From positions 529,854 through 593,853 of the forward strand of contig NZ_KB899539.1 in the NCBI RefSeq assembly GCF_000378305.1: a stretch of 64,000 nt of DNA, given 5' to 3'. The notes beneath the pieces are model-generated. The model ran no database searches. It was not told the origin of the DNA and saw only the letters and a program-made list of their open reading frames with translations. The position numbers and the translations under genes are program-made. Below are positions 43,022-51,100 of this stretch, one piece after another. This stretch comes from Thioalkalivibrio sp. ALJ12 (GTDB lineage Bacteria > Pseudomonadota > Gammaproteobacteria > Ectothiorhodospirales > Ectothiorhodospiraceae). Every line of letters begins with the position of its first letter. Position 1 is the stretch's first letter.

Positions 43022-43164
43022 GCCACGCTGACGGCCGCGGGGCAGGACCTCCCGCCCTGCGCCGTTTCCCTCAAGCCCCGAAAAAAGCACCCGGCTCAAT
43101 CACTGATGGGCCCGGACGTCTCGTTCCGGCGCATATGAACTACACTCCCGGAACAACCACTTAT

Positions 43165-43273
43165 AGCTGCGTGTAAAGGCCCGGGCGCGAACCGGTAAAG
43201 GACCGTGACCGCGCCGCCATACCCGCCCTGCCGCAACAGGGTGCAAAGCCGGCCAGGAAGGCCAAAGGATGCC
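43165..43273 (+). promoter_or_regulatory. structured leader before the EAL gene, riboswitch-like
   Basis: Three stems can be drawn in a row: GGCGCG/CGCGCC (43184-43189 with 43210-43215, enclosing CGGT/ACCG), CCCTG/CAGGG (43226-43241) and GGCC/GGCC (43251-43263). Between the last two is GTGCAAAGCC, close to the CGCAAAGCC element of the GEMM/c-di-GMP-I riboswitch, but the GGCAAACC partner is not found. The leader ends a few bases before the ATG at 43279. Its class is not assigned. Confidence 0.35.
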
Positions 43274-43278
43274 ACGCA

Positions 43279-44517
43279 ATGTCCAGGTTCGAGTCGGCTC
43301 AACCCCTGGCAGGCAATACCCGGTATTCCGACTACCTGGCTCGAACGACGCTCCGCGCCTGGGTCGGGATGTCCTTTGTCTCCGCGACACTGATCATCGT
43401 CGCAGGCCTGCTGCTCTCCTGGTTGATCCCGTACCTGGCGGGTGGCGCCGACAGCATCGTGCCGCACTTCTACTACGTGCCAATCCTGTTTGCCGCCGCG
43501 CGCTTTGGGCCCGGCGCCGCCCTCGTCGTGGCACTGGTGGCCGGCGTACTGGCCGGGCCCCTGACCTATGTGGACGTCGCCGCCGCCACCGCACAGGAGA
43601 CCGAACGCTGGCTGACGCGCACCGCCTTCTTCGTCGGGATCGGGCAATTGATGGCCTGGCTGGTCATTCCCGCGCTGCATCCGGTCACCGAGGAACTGCG
43701 GCGCATGCGTCAGGAATTCGATATCCGCCGGGGCCTGAAACACAACGAGTTCTTTCTGCGCTACCAGCCGATCTACTCGATCCGCCAGCATCGATTCGTC
43801 GGGGTCGAGGCGCTGATCCGCTGGCAGCACCCGGCACACGGCGAGCTGACGCCGGCGGACTTTCTCGACGTGGCGGAGGACTCCTCGCTGATACACGACA
43901 TCGGCGCGCAGGTGATCGCCGAGGCCTGCCGACAGACCGAGGAGTGGAAGACCCTTGCGCAGGTCCATGGCCGCGAACCCTGGTACACCGCGATCAATCT
44001 CTCCGCCCGCGACTTCATTCGCCCCGAACTCGCGTACGACGTCGCATCCGCGCTCAAGCGCCACCACCTGCCACCCGAACTCCTGACCATCGAACTCACC
44101 GAGACCGTGCTCGCGCTCGAGGACGCCGAACCCGCCCTCGAGGCGCTGAAGCACCTGGGGGTACAGCTCGCCATCGACGACTTCGGCACCGGGTATTCGT
44201 CCCTCGCCTATCTCAATCGGTTTCCGATCGATACGCTGAAGCTCGACCGCCAGCTTGTATCCAGCCTCGGCCACGACCCCTCGGCCGAAGACCTCGCACG
44301 AGGCATCGCACTGCTGGCCGGATCGCTCGGGCTGAAGACCGTTGCCGAGGGCATCGAGACCCGGGACCAGATCGGCCTGAGCGAGGAACTCGGGTTCGAC
44401 CGCATCCAGGGGTTTTACTTCGCCCGGCCCCTGACCGCGGACGAAATCCCGTCCCTTCTGCTGATCGAGGAGGTTGACCCGGACCACCCGCCGACGCCGA
44501 GCGGCGCCCGGGCGTAG
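43279..44517 (+). CDS. membrane EAL-domain cyclic-di-GMP phosphodiesterase
   Basis: A 412-residue protein with about four membrane helices in residues 30-140 (SATLIIVAGLLLSWLIPYLAGG; FYYVPILFAAARFGPGAALVVALVAGVLAG), resembling the DUF4118/MASE-type sensors, then a complete EAL domain: GVEALIRWQHP, INLSARDF, IELTETVLAL, DDFGTGYSSLAYLNRF, TVAEGIET and QGFYFARPL. It should degrade cyclic-di-GMP. A possible RNA leader precedes it and a strong bidirectional hairpin follows. Confidence 0.9.
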   Translation: MSRFESAQPLAGNTRYSDYLARTTLRAWVGMSFVSATLIIVAGLLLSWLIPYLAGGADSIVPHFYYVPILFAAARFGPGAALVVALVAGVLAGPLTYVDVAAATAQETERWLTRTAFFVGIGQLMAWLVIPALHPVTEELRRMRQEFDIRRGLKHNEFFLRYQPIYSIRQHRFVGVEALIRWQHPAHGELTPADFLDVAEDSSLIHDIGAQVIAEACRQTEEWKTLAQVHGREPWYTAINLSARDFIRPELAYDVASALKRHHLPPELLTIELTETVLALEDAEPALEALKHLGVQLAIDDFGTGYSSLAYLNRFPIDTLKLDRQLVSSLGHDPSAEDLARGIALLAGSLGLKTVAEGIETRDQIGLSEELGFDRIQGFYFARPLTADEIPSLLLIEEVDPDHPPTPSGARA

Positions 44518-44549
44518 AAAACCCCGGTGGGCGGTTCGCCCACCGGGGT
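44518..44549 (-). terminator. strong rho-independent terminator
   Basis: A perfect 12-bp stem, ACCCCGGTGGGC with GCCCACCGGGGT, loop GGTTC. On the minus strand it is followed by TTTT, so it ends the DUF4168 gene's message; the stem also sits just after the EAL stop and could act in both directions. Confidence 0.85.
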
Positions 44550-44582
44550 CCTGGGAGATAGCAGGCGTAGTGCTGGTGGAGG

Positions 44583-44978
44583 CTACGAGTCCCCCGCCAC
44601 CTCGGCGAATTGCTCACCAAGATCGCTGTCGTTGTCGATCAGGTAAGCAATCTCCTGGTATTCCTTGACGGTCAGCCCTTCATCCTCGATTGCGGCGACC
44701 ATCTCGTCGTTGGCCTCGTCGCGCAGCTCCTGGGCCCCCTCGCCTTCTGCTTCCGCGATGTCATCTGCGTATTCCGCGCGGATGTCCTGGGCCGCATCCG
44801 CAGCCGCCAGAAAGCTTTCCAGATCGCTTTCACTGACGTCCTCGGCGGACATTTCGGGATCATCGGTCCATTCCTGCTCGAACACATGCGGATCATCCGC
44901 TGCCACTGTGCCCGCACCACCCAATGCGAGCCCGAGAGCCAGGGCGATCGAATAAGTTGCACCGGTCTTGTGTCCCAT
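44583..44978 (-). CDS. exported DUF4168-like protein
   Basis: A 131-residue acidic protein with a signal peptide (SIALALGLALGGAGTVAAD) and a DUF4168-type helical domain (SESDLESFLAAADAAQDIRAEY; IEDEGLTVKEYQEIAYLIDND). The function of the family is unknown. The ribosome-binding site GCAGGAGGCG is strong, and the terminator at 44518-44549 follows it. Confidence 0.82.
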   Translation of the reverse strand: MGHKTGATYSIALALGLALGGAGTVAADDPHVFEQEWTDDPEMSAEDVSESDLESFLAAADAAQDIRAEYADDIAEAEGEGAQELRDEANDEMVAAIEDEGLTVKEYQEIAYLIDNDSDLGEQFAEVAGDS

Positions 44979-45310
44979 TCTGCGCCTCCTGCTTCTTCAG
45001 ATTGGTTGGATTGCGTTAGCCCGTCGCAATGAACGCGCCGTCTGACCCGTAGCGATGCAGCCTCCGTGCCAACATGGCCTGAATGCCGCATGCCGTGCCG
45101 CCAGGCGGTTTCCGCACCTGGATGCAGTGATCGGACGGGTCCCAATCACATCCAGAGGTGGGTCATTCAGACACATGCATCGCCCCGACCCGTGTCGCTC
45201 CGACTCACTCCCTGGGGCCGCCTCGTTCAACGCCGGCAAGGCCCTTCACCCACAAAAAAGCCCCGAGGCGCAATGCCACGGGGCCCGGCCGTTTGCGCTC
45301 GGCGCCTGGG
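44979..45310. other. 332-bp gap without a convincing gene
   Basis: It should hold the promoter of the DUF4168 gene at its left end and contains the terminator of the DUF4197 gene at 45254-45284. Short open frames here have no ribosome-binding site or protein-like composition. Confidence 0.6.
45254..45284 (-). terminator. rho-independent terminator of the DUF4197 gene
   Basis: On the minus strand GCCCCG and CGGGGC close a stem-loop that is followed by TTTTTT, 27 bp after the DUF4197 stop. A textbook intrinsic terminator. Confidence 0.87.
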
Positions 45311-46015
45311 TTAGCTTGACCCGAAGTACTCCCGCAGGAGCTGCGTCGTGCGCGCGGCCGGATCCTCGCGAATGCGACGTTCCTCGTCCGCCAGAATGGT
45401 AAACAGACCATCCAGTGCGTGGTCGGTCACATAGCGATCCAGGTCCACATCCAGATCGGCCAGGCCGGGGATACGGCTGGCTGCATCGCGCAGCGGCTGG
45501 TACACCCGGTACACCCCGGCACCCTCCATATGCTCGCGCACCACGGGCGCATAGCGCTCGCGCAGATCCGACTCGGACGCACCGCGCAGGTACTGGGTCG
45601 CGGCATCGTCATCACCGCGCAGTACCGCGTGCACGTCGGACGGCTGCATGCCCCGAATCGCACTCACAAACACCGGGGCCGCCTCCCGTGCGGCCGCCTC
45701 GGCGGCCCGGTTCATGCGCCGCTCGAGATCATCCACCTGGCTGCCCATGCCAGCGCTGCGCAGCACATCCCCGGCCTGCCGCAACTCCTGCGGCAGACCG
45801 ATCCGTATGGCCTGGTTGCCCCAGTAGCCGTCTTCCTGCCCCGTCCGTTCCACGGTTCGTTCGGTGCCGACTCGAAGGGCCTCGCGGACCGCCTCTTCCG
45901 CCCGGTCACCACCACTCCCCTCGCCGTTCAAACCGAAGTCGCGGACATCCAGTCCGGCACAGGCCGAGAGAAAAAACGGCAGAAACAGCAACAACAAGAG
46001 CGGCGAATTACGCAT
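45311..46015 (-). CDS. DUF4197 lipoprotein
   Basis: A 234-residue lipoprotein (LFLPFFLSACAGL) with a DUF4197 domain: EEAVREALRVGTERTVERTG, YWGNQAIRIGLPQELR, LERRMNRAAEAAAREAAPVF, DDAATQYLRGASESDLRERYAPVV and a helical C-terminus. The family is widespread in gammaproteobacteria with no known function. Start at 46015 has GGAGTGTCCGC. The upstream gap holds copy 1 of the inverted-repeat element, which may affect its promoter. Confidence 0.85.
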   Translation of the reverse strand: MRNSPLLLLLFLPFFLSACAGLDVRDFGLNGEGSGGDRAEEAVREALRVGTERTVERTGQEDGYWGNQAIRIGLPQELRQAGDVLRSAGMGSQVDDLERRMNRAAEAAAREAAPVFVSAIRGMQPSDVHAVLRGDDDAATQYLRGASESDLRERYAPVVREHMEGAGVYRVYQPLRDAASRIPGLADLDVDLDRYVTDHALDGLFTILADEERRIREDPAARTTQLLREYFGSS

Positions 46016-46137
46016 GCGGACACTCCGACAGAATCATACGGGGCATGATACACATCACGCCTCGCATACCCCGTGCCCCGCTTGTCACATCCAGCACCGC
46101 GCCAGGCTTGCGATCCACCCGCGCATGCTCAATTGTT

Positions 46138-46168
46138 AAGGAAACACTGACTAATGGACACACTCGCG
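46138..46168 (+). repeat. left terminal inverted repeat, element copy 1
   Basis: 31 bp; differs from the complement of the right repeat at three positions. Confidence 0.85.
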
Positions 46169-46405
46169 TTGGTACCCCAGGTTTGCCGAGGCAAGGCGCA
46201 TCGTGCAGCGGGTAGAGGTACTACCCGCAAGCGGCGCAACGCAGGATCGGGGAACCTGGGGTACCAACCCCACAACTCAATAAACGAAGGGGCTCGGCCG
46301 CTCGTTGTTATCAAAAACGGGCGCGCGCACGGCGTTGCGGCTCCCTTGTGCAGAATGACTGCACGGCGGTCACCGCGCCTTGTTCGCACGCAAAAGCGAC
46401 TCGAG

Positions 46406-46436
46406 CGCGAGCGTGTACATTAATCAGTGTTTCCTT
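46406..46436 (-). repeat. right terminal inverted repeat, element copy 1
   Basis: 31 bp, ending CAGTGTTTCCTT; seven bases later the hydrolase gene starts. Confidence 0.85.
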
Positions 46437-46443
46437 GAGTGAT

Positions 46444-47532
46444 ATGACCCACAGACCGCGCCGCCAAAGACCCGCCCGCAAGCGCCTGTACGCTGCCGCC
46501 GTCCTGTTCGGCTTGCCGCTACTCGCGTTCATCGCCTGGGTCACATGGACGGAGCAGCACCCGGAGCAGGAGCGCGAGTTGCGTGTGGAGGTCCAGGACC
46601 GCCTGCACGAGTGGTTTCCGGAGGTCATGGAGCTACCCGACGAGCTTCGCGGCTTTGTCCCGCGATCCACGGTATTCGACGACAGCACCCGCCCCGAAGT
46701 CGTGATGCTGCACGGGCTCGACGAGCCCGGCGATATCTGGGACACGCTGGCGTCCGCCCTCGACACGGCCGGCATCAATGGCTGGGAGTTTCGCTACCCG
46801 AACGATCAGGCGATTGATCACAGCGCCGACCTCCTGGCCGAGTACTGGGAGACGCTGGAGGCCGAACAGCCCGTGATCCTGGTGGGCCACAGCATGGGCG
46901 GCCTGGTGATCCGCGACTTTGTCACCCGCTGGCGACACCCCATCGACGAGGCTCCGCGGGTCGAAGGGCCACCCATTGCCGGCGTAATCCTGGTCGCCAC
47001 CCCGAACCAGGGCTCCGACTGGGCACGCCTGCGCGTCTGGCTCGAGGTGCGCGAATGGCTGGCCGACATACGTGAGCAACGCTTTTCGCTTTTCGCCGGT
47101 CTTCGCGACGGCACGGGCGCGGCCAAGATCGATCTGCGGCCCGACAGCGAGTTTCTGGCGGACCTGAATCAGCGCCCCTGGCCAGAGGACATTCCCGTGC
47201 GAATCATCGGCGGCGTGGTACCCGAGCCGACCCCGGCGATGGAGGCCAGCCTGCGATCCCTGAGCGAGCAGTTCGGCATCGAGGACTTGCCCGCGCGCAT
47301 CGAAGAGTGGTGGGAGGACACCAGCGAAGGACTGGGAGACGGGGTCGTGCCGATCGATTCCCTGTCACTGGAGGGACACCCCGAACCCGAGATCCTGGAG
47401 GCCTCGCACCGCGGTCTCCTGGTTCCCGGCCCCCTGACGGAATACCCCCCCGCGGTCGAACCGATCCTGCATATCCTGTTCGACTGGCGGGACGAGGACC
47501 GGCCTGTCCCCGCGATTGACCCGCAGGACTAA
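46444..47532 (+). CDS. membrane-anchored lipase-like alpha/beta hydrolase
   Basis: A 362-residue protein with an N-terminal helix (LYAAAVLFGLPLLAFIAWVTW) and an alpha/beta-hydrolase domain resembling PGAP1/lipase types: VVMLHGLDEPG, the nucleophile elbow GHSMGGLVIRDF (Ser near 142), an Asp candidate and a C-terminal SHRGLL His. The substrate is unknown, likely an ester or lipid. Copy 1 of the MITE-like element ends 7 bp before this ATG, so the original leader has been displaced or replaced; the frame stays open into the element as far as 46348. Confidence 0.82.
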   Translation: MTHRPRRQRPARKRLYAAAVLFGLPLLAFIAWVTWTEQHPEQERELRVEVQDRLHEWFPEVMELPDELRGFVPRSTVFDDSTRPEVVMLHGLDEPGDIWDTLASALDTAGINGWEFRYPNDQAIDHSADLLAEYWETLEAEQPVILVGHSMGGLVIRDFVTRWRHPIDEAPRVEGPPIAGVILVATPNQGSDWARLRVWLEVREWLADIREQRFSLFAGLRDGTGAAKIDLRPDSEFLADLNQRPWPEDIPVRIIGGVVPEPTPAMEASLRSLSEQFGIEDLPARIEEWWEDTSEGLGDGVVPIDSLSLEGHPEPEILEASHRGLLVPGPLTEYPPAVEPILHILFDWRDEDRPVPAIDPQD

Positions 47533-47551
47533 CGTCTCTCCAGCGCAGGGG

Positions 47552-48289
47552 TCAGATCCCCAGCTCCCGCAGGACCTTGTCGATGCGTGGCACCAGGTGC
47601 GCATGCGGCGAGTCCTTGCGTACCAGCAGATGCATCGAGGTCACGTCCAGCACGTTCGAGGAGGCCACCAGCCGACCCAGTGCATCCGCCTCGTCGGGAT
47701 AGGCCCGCTTCAACTCCCGGATCGTGTGTTCCGTCACCTCACTCATGTTGATCAGCACGTCCCCCTCGCCGACCGCCAGACGTCGCAGATTCTCCGACAG
47801 CGTGCCCTCGCGCTGCACGTCCAGACCCTCCAGGTTGGCCTTGCCCCAGCCGTTCCCGGCGTAGTCCAGTACGCGGTATCCAGTAAAGTCCTCCAGCCGT
47901 TCCTTGGCCAGCAATTCGTCGCGCTCGGGGTGGTCCTCGCGCACGAAGGCCACCCATTCCGGTTCCGCCAGGGCGACCTCGCTCGCGATCAGATACTCCT
48001 CGCGCTCCGGCGTCATGGTGGTAATGATCGCGTCGGCCTTGCCCTCCTTCACCAGCCGCTGCGCCTCCTCCCATTCGTAGGGCTCGTGGCGCAGTGGCAC
48101 CCACAAGTGGGCAAAGGCCTCCTGCATCAACTGGACATAGTGGCCCGCGAAGCGCCCATCGCGATTGATGTACCCGTACGGCGCCTCGTCCCGGTCGCCC
48201 GCGATATGGAAGGCCTCGCGGTGATCGGCCACCGCCGGCACCGACAGCATGCCCAAGACCGCAATACCCGCTAAAAGCCGTCCAAACAT
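47552..48289 (-). CDS. periplasmic solute-binding protein, family 3-like
   Basis: A 245-residue exported protein (LAGIAVLGMLSVPAVAD) with the SBP_bac_3 pattern: DEAPYGYINRDGRFAGHYVQLMQEAF near 33 and GKADAIITTMTPEREEYLIAS near 85. Family members bind amino acids or serve as sensors. No permease or ATPase gene is nearby, so it may be an orphan receptor. It lies 64 bp after the NQO-UbiA gene on the same strand. Confidence 0.83.
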   Translation of the reverse strand: MFGRLLAGIAVLGMLSVPAVADHREAFHIAGDRDEAPYGYINRDGRFAGHYVQLMQEAFAHLWVPLRHEPYEWEEAQRLVKEGKADAIITTMTPEREEYLIASEVALAEPEWVAFVREDHPERDELLAKERLEDFTGYRVLDYAGNGWGKANLEGLDVQREGTLSENLRRLAVGEGDVLINMSEVTEHTIRELKRAYPDEADALGRLVASSNVLDVTSMHLLVRKDSPHAHLVPRIDKVLRELGI

Positions 48290-48353
48290 CGCTCAGTCCC
48301 TCCATACCGTGCCGTCCGGGCCCCGAATCCGCCGGAGGTCGGCATCCCGTCAC

Positions 48354-49877
48354 TCAAGCCGCGGCAAGATTTACCAGCGGCACCAGACCAAACCAAAGCA
48401 CATAGGCTAGCGATACCGCCATCAAGCCGTCGATACGCCCGCCCGGTGCCCCGCGCTGACGCTCGCGCCACAACATCCATATCAGCCAGGCCGCATGCGG
48501 CACCACGAAATAGGCAATGCCTGCATAGGCCCCCTGAGCCCAACCGGTCAGGTGGAATGCCGTTCCCGCAACCGCCGCCAGACCGGTGAACACCAGCGCC
48601 ACACCGAGCGCACCACCATTTCCCAGCCGCACCGCCAGGGTCCGTTTGGCCACAGCCGCGTCCGCCTCGCGATCGGGGATACCAGACAGCGTAATCGACG
48701 GGATGATCGCCAGAAACAACGGCAGGCTCAGCCACCAGGGCAAGGGGTCCGTCCAGTCCCCCGCGAGGAACACGTACCCGCACAGCAACACGCCCAGGCT
48801 GTGGGTCAGCGCGACATCCACCTCCCCGAGCCCGCGATAGCTGAGCTTCAGGGGCGGCGCCGTATACCCGATCGCGAGCACCGCCAGCACGCCCGTTACC
48901 CACAGCATGGGACCGGCATCGCCGGGCGCGACCGCGAGCAGCGCGGCAAACGCCGCCGCGAAGCCCCCCAGTGCCACCGACGTACCGGCGTTGATCTCGC
49001 GCAGGGACAGCCGCCCCTCCACCAGCACCCGCGAGCCGCCGGTAAAGGCGCTGTAGAAACGGTTCTGGCGATCGGAGCCGAAATCTACCCGTTCATTGAC
49101 CAGGACCGTCGCCACCTCGAGCAGGAACAGGCACAGATAACCCAGCCAGAAAACCGGATTGCGCGACACACCGCCGTCCGGGGCCGCCGCCAGGGCCCCT
49201 GCGGTGTAGGCCACGAAGGTCATCGGGTAGAACTGCAGGCGCAGTGCCTGCAGCCAGCCCCCCAGCTTGAAGGCCGCCCGTTCGCGCAGGCTCTCGCGGC
49301 CATGCTCCAGGCGCAGCCCTTCCTGTCGTGCGCGCTCGAGCCACGCCTCGCGCTGGCGGTCATCGGCCTCGCGTACCGAACCCAGCATCAGCGAGCGCAC
49401 CGGGCGGATGCCGCAAAAGCCCAGGGTCGCGCGCGCCATCGCGTTGATCCCCGGCTGGCGATACAACAACTGATGGATCAGTACCGGGGTATCCATCGTG
49501 GTAATCAGCTGTGCGGAGCGTCCCTGCAGCAGCCCCTCGTATCCGGTGCCGCCCTCGCAGCTGCGAAAGGCAAACTCGGGCGTCATCACGCGATCGAGAA
49601 AGCCCTTGAGCAGCGCTGGCATGGTGCCCCACCAGGTGGGAAAGACGAATACGAGATGATCGGCCCAGGCGACCAGTTCGCGCGCCGCGTCCAGATCGTC
49701 TTCCAGCGGCTGCTGATTCGGCGAAGGCGTGTGAACGTGCGGGTCGAACTCGAGATTCGCCAGCTCCAGGGAGCGCACTTCCGCCCCGGCGGATCGGGCC
49801 CCGTCACGGTAGGCCTCGGCCAGCGCGCCGCACAGGCTGTCGGTACGCGGGTGGCCCAGGATCACGAGCACCTTCAC
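48354..49877 (-). CDS. NQO-type flavodoxin fused to UbiA prenyltransferase
   Basis: A 507-residue fusion. Residues 1-195 are a Flavodoxin_2/NAD(P)H-quinone reductase domain (LVILGHPRTDSLCGALAEAY; VFPTWWGTMPALLKGFLDRVM). Residues about 205-507 are a UbiA-type aromatic prenyltransferase with about eight helices; the metal sites are NERVDFGSDRQNR (NxxxD type) and IPDREADAAVAKRTLAVRLG. One polypeptide could thus reduce a quinone and prenylate an aromatic or quinone substrate in the membrane. Start at 49877 (MKVLVILGHP). Neither substrate is visible from sequence. Confidence 0.85.
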   Translation of the reverse strand: MKVLVILGHPRTDSLCGALAEAYRDGARSAGAEVRSLELANLEFDPHVHTPSPNQQPLEDDLDAARELVAWADHLVFVFPTWWGTMPALLKGFLDRVMTPEFAFRSCEGGTGYEGLLQGRSAQLITTMDTPVLIHQLLYRQPGINAMARATLGFCGIRPVRSLMLGSVREADDRQREAWLERARQEGLRLEHGRESLRERAAFKLGGWLQALRLQFYPMTFVAYTAGALAAAPDGGVSRNPVFWLGYLCLFLLEVATVLVNERVDFGSDRQNRFYSAFTGGSRVLVEGRLSLREINAGTSVALGGFAAAFAALLAVAPGDAGPMLWVTGVLAVLAIGYTAPPLKLSYRGLGEVDVALTHSLGVLLCGYVFLAGDWTDPLPWWLSLPLFLAIIPSITLSGIPDREADAAVAKRTLAVRLGNGGALGVALVFTGLAAVAGTAFHLTGWAQGAYAGIAYFVVPHAAWLIWMLWRERQRGAPGGRIDGLMAVSLAYVLWFGLVPLVNLAAA

Positions 49878-49991
49878 GCGAGGTGGCTCCCGGAAAGGGC
49901 CTTGCGACCGCTACGCCCCGGAACAGGGCACGTGGTGCATACCGGGTTGCCTCCCTGCATACTCGAAGTCCTCCGAACCCCGTCTCTGATC

Positions 49992-50453
49992 ATGCCCACG
50001 ATCGAACACCAGGCACACATCCGCGCGGACCAACCCGATGTATTCGCCCTGATTACGCGGGTCGAGGAGTTCGTCCATTACAGCGAGGCCATCGAAACGA
50101 TAGCGCGCGTCGGGGAGGCCCGCTACCGATGGGTCGTCCGCATCGCCGGCATTCCCCTGAGTTTCGATGTCGAGATCACAGAAACGGAACCACCGGAGCG
50201 CTTTTCCTGGCAATCGCTGACCGGCGTGCAGAATCGCGGCACCTATCACCTGACACCCGCGCAAAACGGCACGACGATCCACCTGCGTCTGGAGTACGAG
50301 CTCGACAATCCGCTGCTCGAAGAGACCGTCCGCCAGGCGGCCAAACCACTGATCCAGACCCTGAGCCGCGAGATCATCGACAACGTGGAAGCGGAGCTGC
50401 AGAAGTCACCGGGAAAAGGCATCGATCAGGAGGGTCCGCGCCCGGATCGTTAG
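49992..50453 (+). CDS. SRPBCC (START-like) family protein
   Basis: A 153-residue protein: IEHQAHIRADQPDVFALITRVEEFVHY at the start, a central RWVVRIAGIPLSFDVEITE and a long C-terminal helix (AAKPLIQTLSREIIDNVEAEL). This is the helix-grip fold that binds hydrophobic ligands, including quinones (COQ10/RatA types). It is divergent from the NQO-UbiA gene, which is suggestive but not proof of a quinone link. The real start is the ATG at 49992; a huge upstream open frame is antisense to the fusion gene. Confidence 0.8.
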   Translation: MPTIEHQAHIRADQPDVFALITRVEEFVHYSEAIETIARVGEARYRWVVRIAGIPLSFDVEITETEPPERFSWQSLTGVQNRGTYHLTPAQNGTTIHLRLEYELDNPLLEETVRQAAKPLIQTLSREIIDNVEAELQKSPGKGIDQEGPRPDR

Positions 50454-50998
50454 ACCCCGGTAGCGGACAGGCTCAACAAATAACGCTGCTGGTCCGGGCT
50501 CTCGATCGCGCCGGGGCGCGCCCCGCGCACCATTGCGATGGCCTCCTCCGGCGCGAGGCCCCGTTCGATCAGCGTCAAGGCCGCAATCGTCCCTGCACGG
50601 CCAAACCCGCCACCGCAGTGAAAAATCACCCCTTCGCCCGCACGCAGCCGACGGTGTACCTCGGGGCCGACTTCGCGCCAGCGCAGCTCCCAGGGGCGAT
50701 CCGGCGCCGCCATGTCACCGATCGGCAGGTGCAGCCACGCCATCCCCGCCGCACGCACGGCCTTGCCCAGCTCGGGCACACCCAGCTTGTCCAGTTCATG
50801 CCCCTGGTTCAGCGTGACCAAGGCCGTCGCTCCCCAGTCCCGGATCGCTGCCAGATCCGCCGCCAGGTCCCGCTGACCACCGGGCGCCTCCGGCTCGCAC
50901 TTGCCGGGGCAAAGCGTCATCCCGATCGTTCCGCCTTCGGGCAGGCTCACCGTGCCGATCTCCAGGGAGCGGGCGGGATTGTCGCTAGTCTGAGTCAT
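50450..50998 (-). CDS. dual-specificity phosphatase-like protein
   Basis: A 182-residue protein with the cysteine phosphatase loop FHCGGGFGRAGT (HCx5R, Cys near residue 130) and DLAAIRDWGATALVTLNQGHELDKLGV upstream, similar to CDKN3/DSP-type enzymes in bacteria. The general-acid Asp would be in PIGDMAAPD. It should remove phosphate from a protein or small molecule. ATG at 50998 follows GAGAGG. It overlaps the convergent SRPBCC gene by 4 bp. Confidence 0.85.
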   Translation of the reverse strand: MTQTSDNPARSLEIGTVSLPEGGTIGMTLCPGKCEPEAPGGQRDLAADLAAIRDWGATALVTLNQGHELDKLGVPELGKAVRAAGMAWLHLPIGDMAAPDRPWELRWREVGPEVHRRLRAGEGVIFHCGGGFGRAGTIAALTLIERGLAPEEAIAMVRGARPGAIESPDQQRYLLSLSATGV

Positions 50999-51100
50999 CA
51001 AGCCTCTCTCAATCGTCCGGCGCCAAGGCCAGTCGTTCCGATCTCGGGCCCGCAAGGGCCCTTTCTGCGAACCAACGCCGCATCTCCCAATCCTACCGGT

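Larger units (their letters stand above)
46138..46436. mobile_element. MITE-like non-autonomous element, copy 1 (299 bp)
   Basis: Bounded by 31-bp terminal inverted repeats (46138-46168 and 46406-46436; 28 of 31 match) beginning AAGGAAACACTGACTAAT. Inside, TTGGTACCCCAGGTT (46169-46183) pairs with AACCTGGGGTACCAA (46253-46267) around a GCGGGTA/TACCCGC stem (46208-46228), and GTGCAG/CTGCAC forms a further hairpin (46348-46364). There is no transposase. It fills most of the gap between the DUF4197 gene and the hydrolase gene, ending 7 bp before the latter's ATG. It is 28 bp longer than copy 2 at 54335 because of a central segment. Confidence 0.85.

Noticed and set aside
43165-43278. Assignment of the EAL leader as a standard c-di-GMP-I (GEMM) riboswitch
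   Set aside because: Only one short motif resembles GEMM and the GGCAAACC partner is missing, so it is reported as an unclassified structured leader.
48495-49991. Long plus-strand frame before the SRPBCC start
   Set aside because: Antisense to the NQO-UbiA gene; family similarity begins only at the ATG at 49992.
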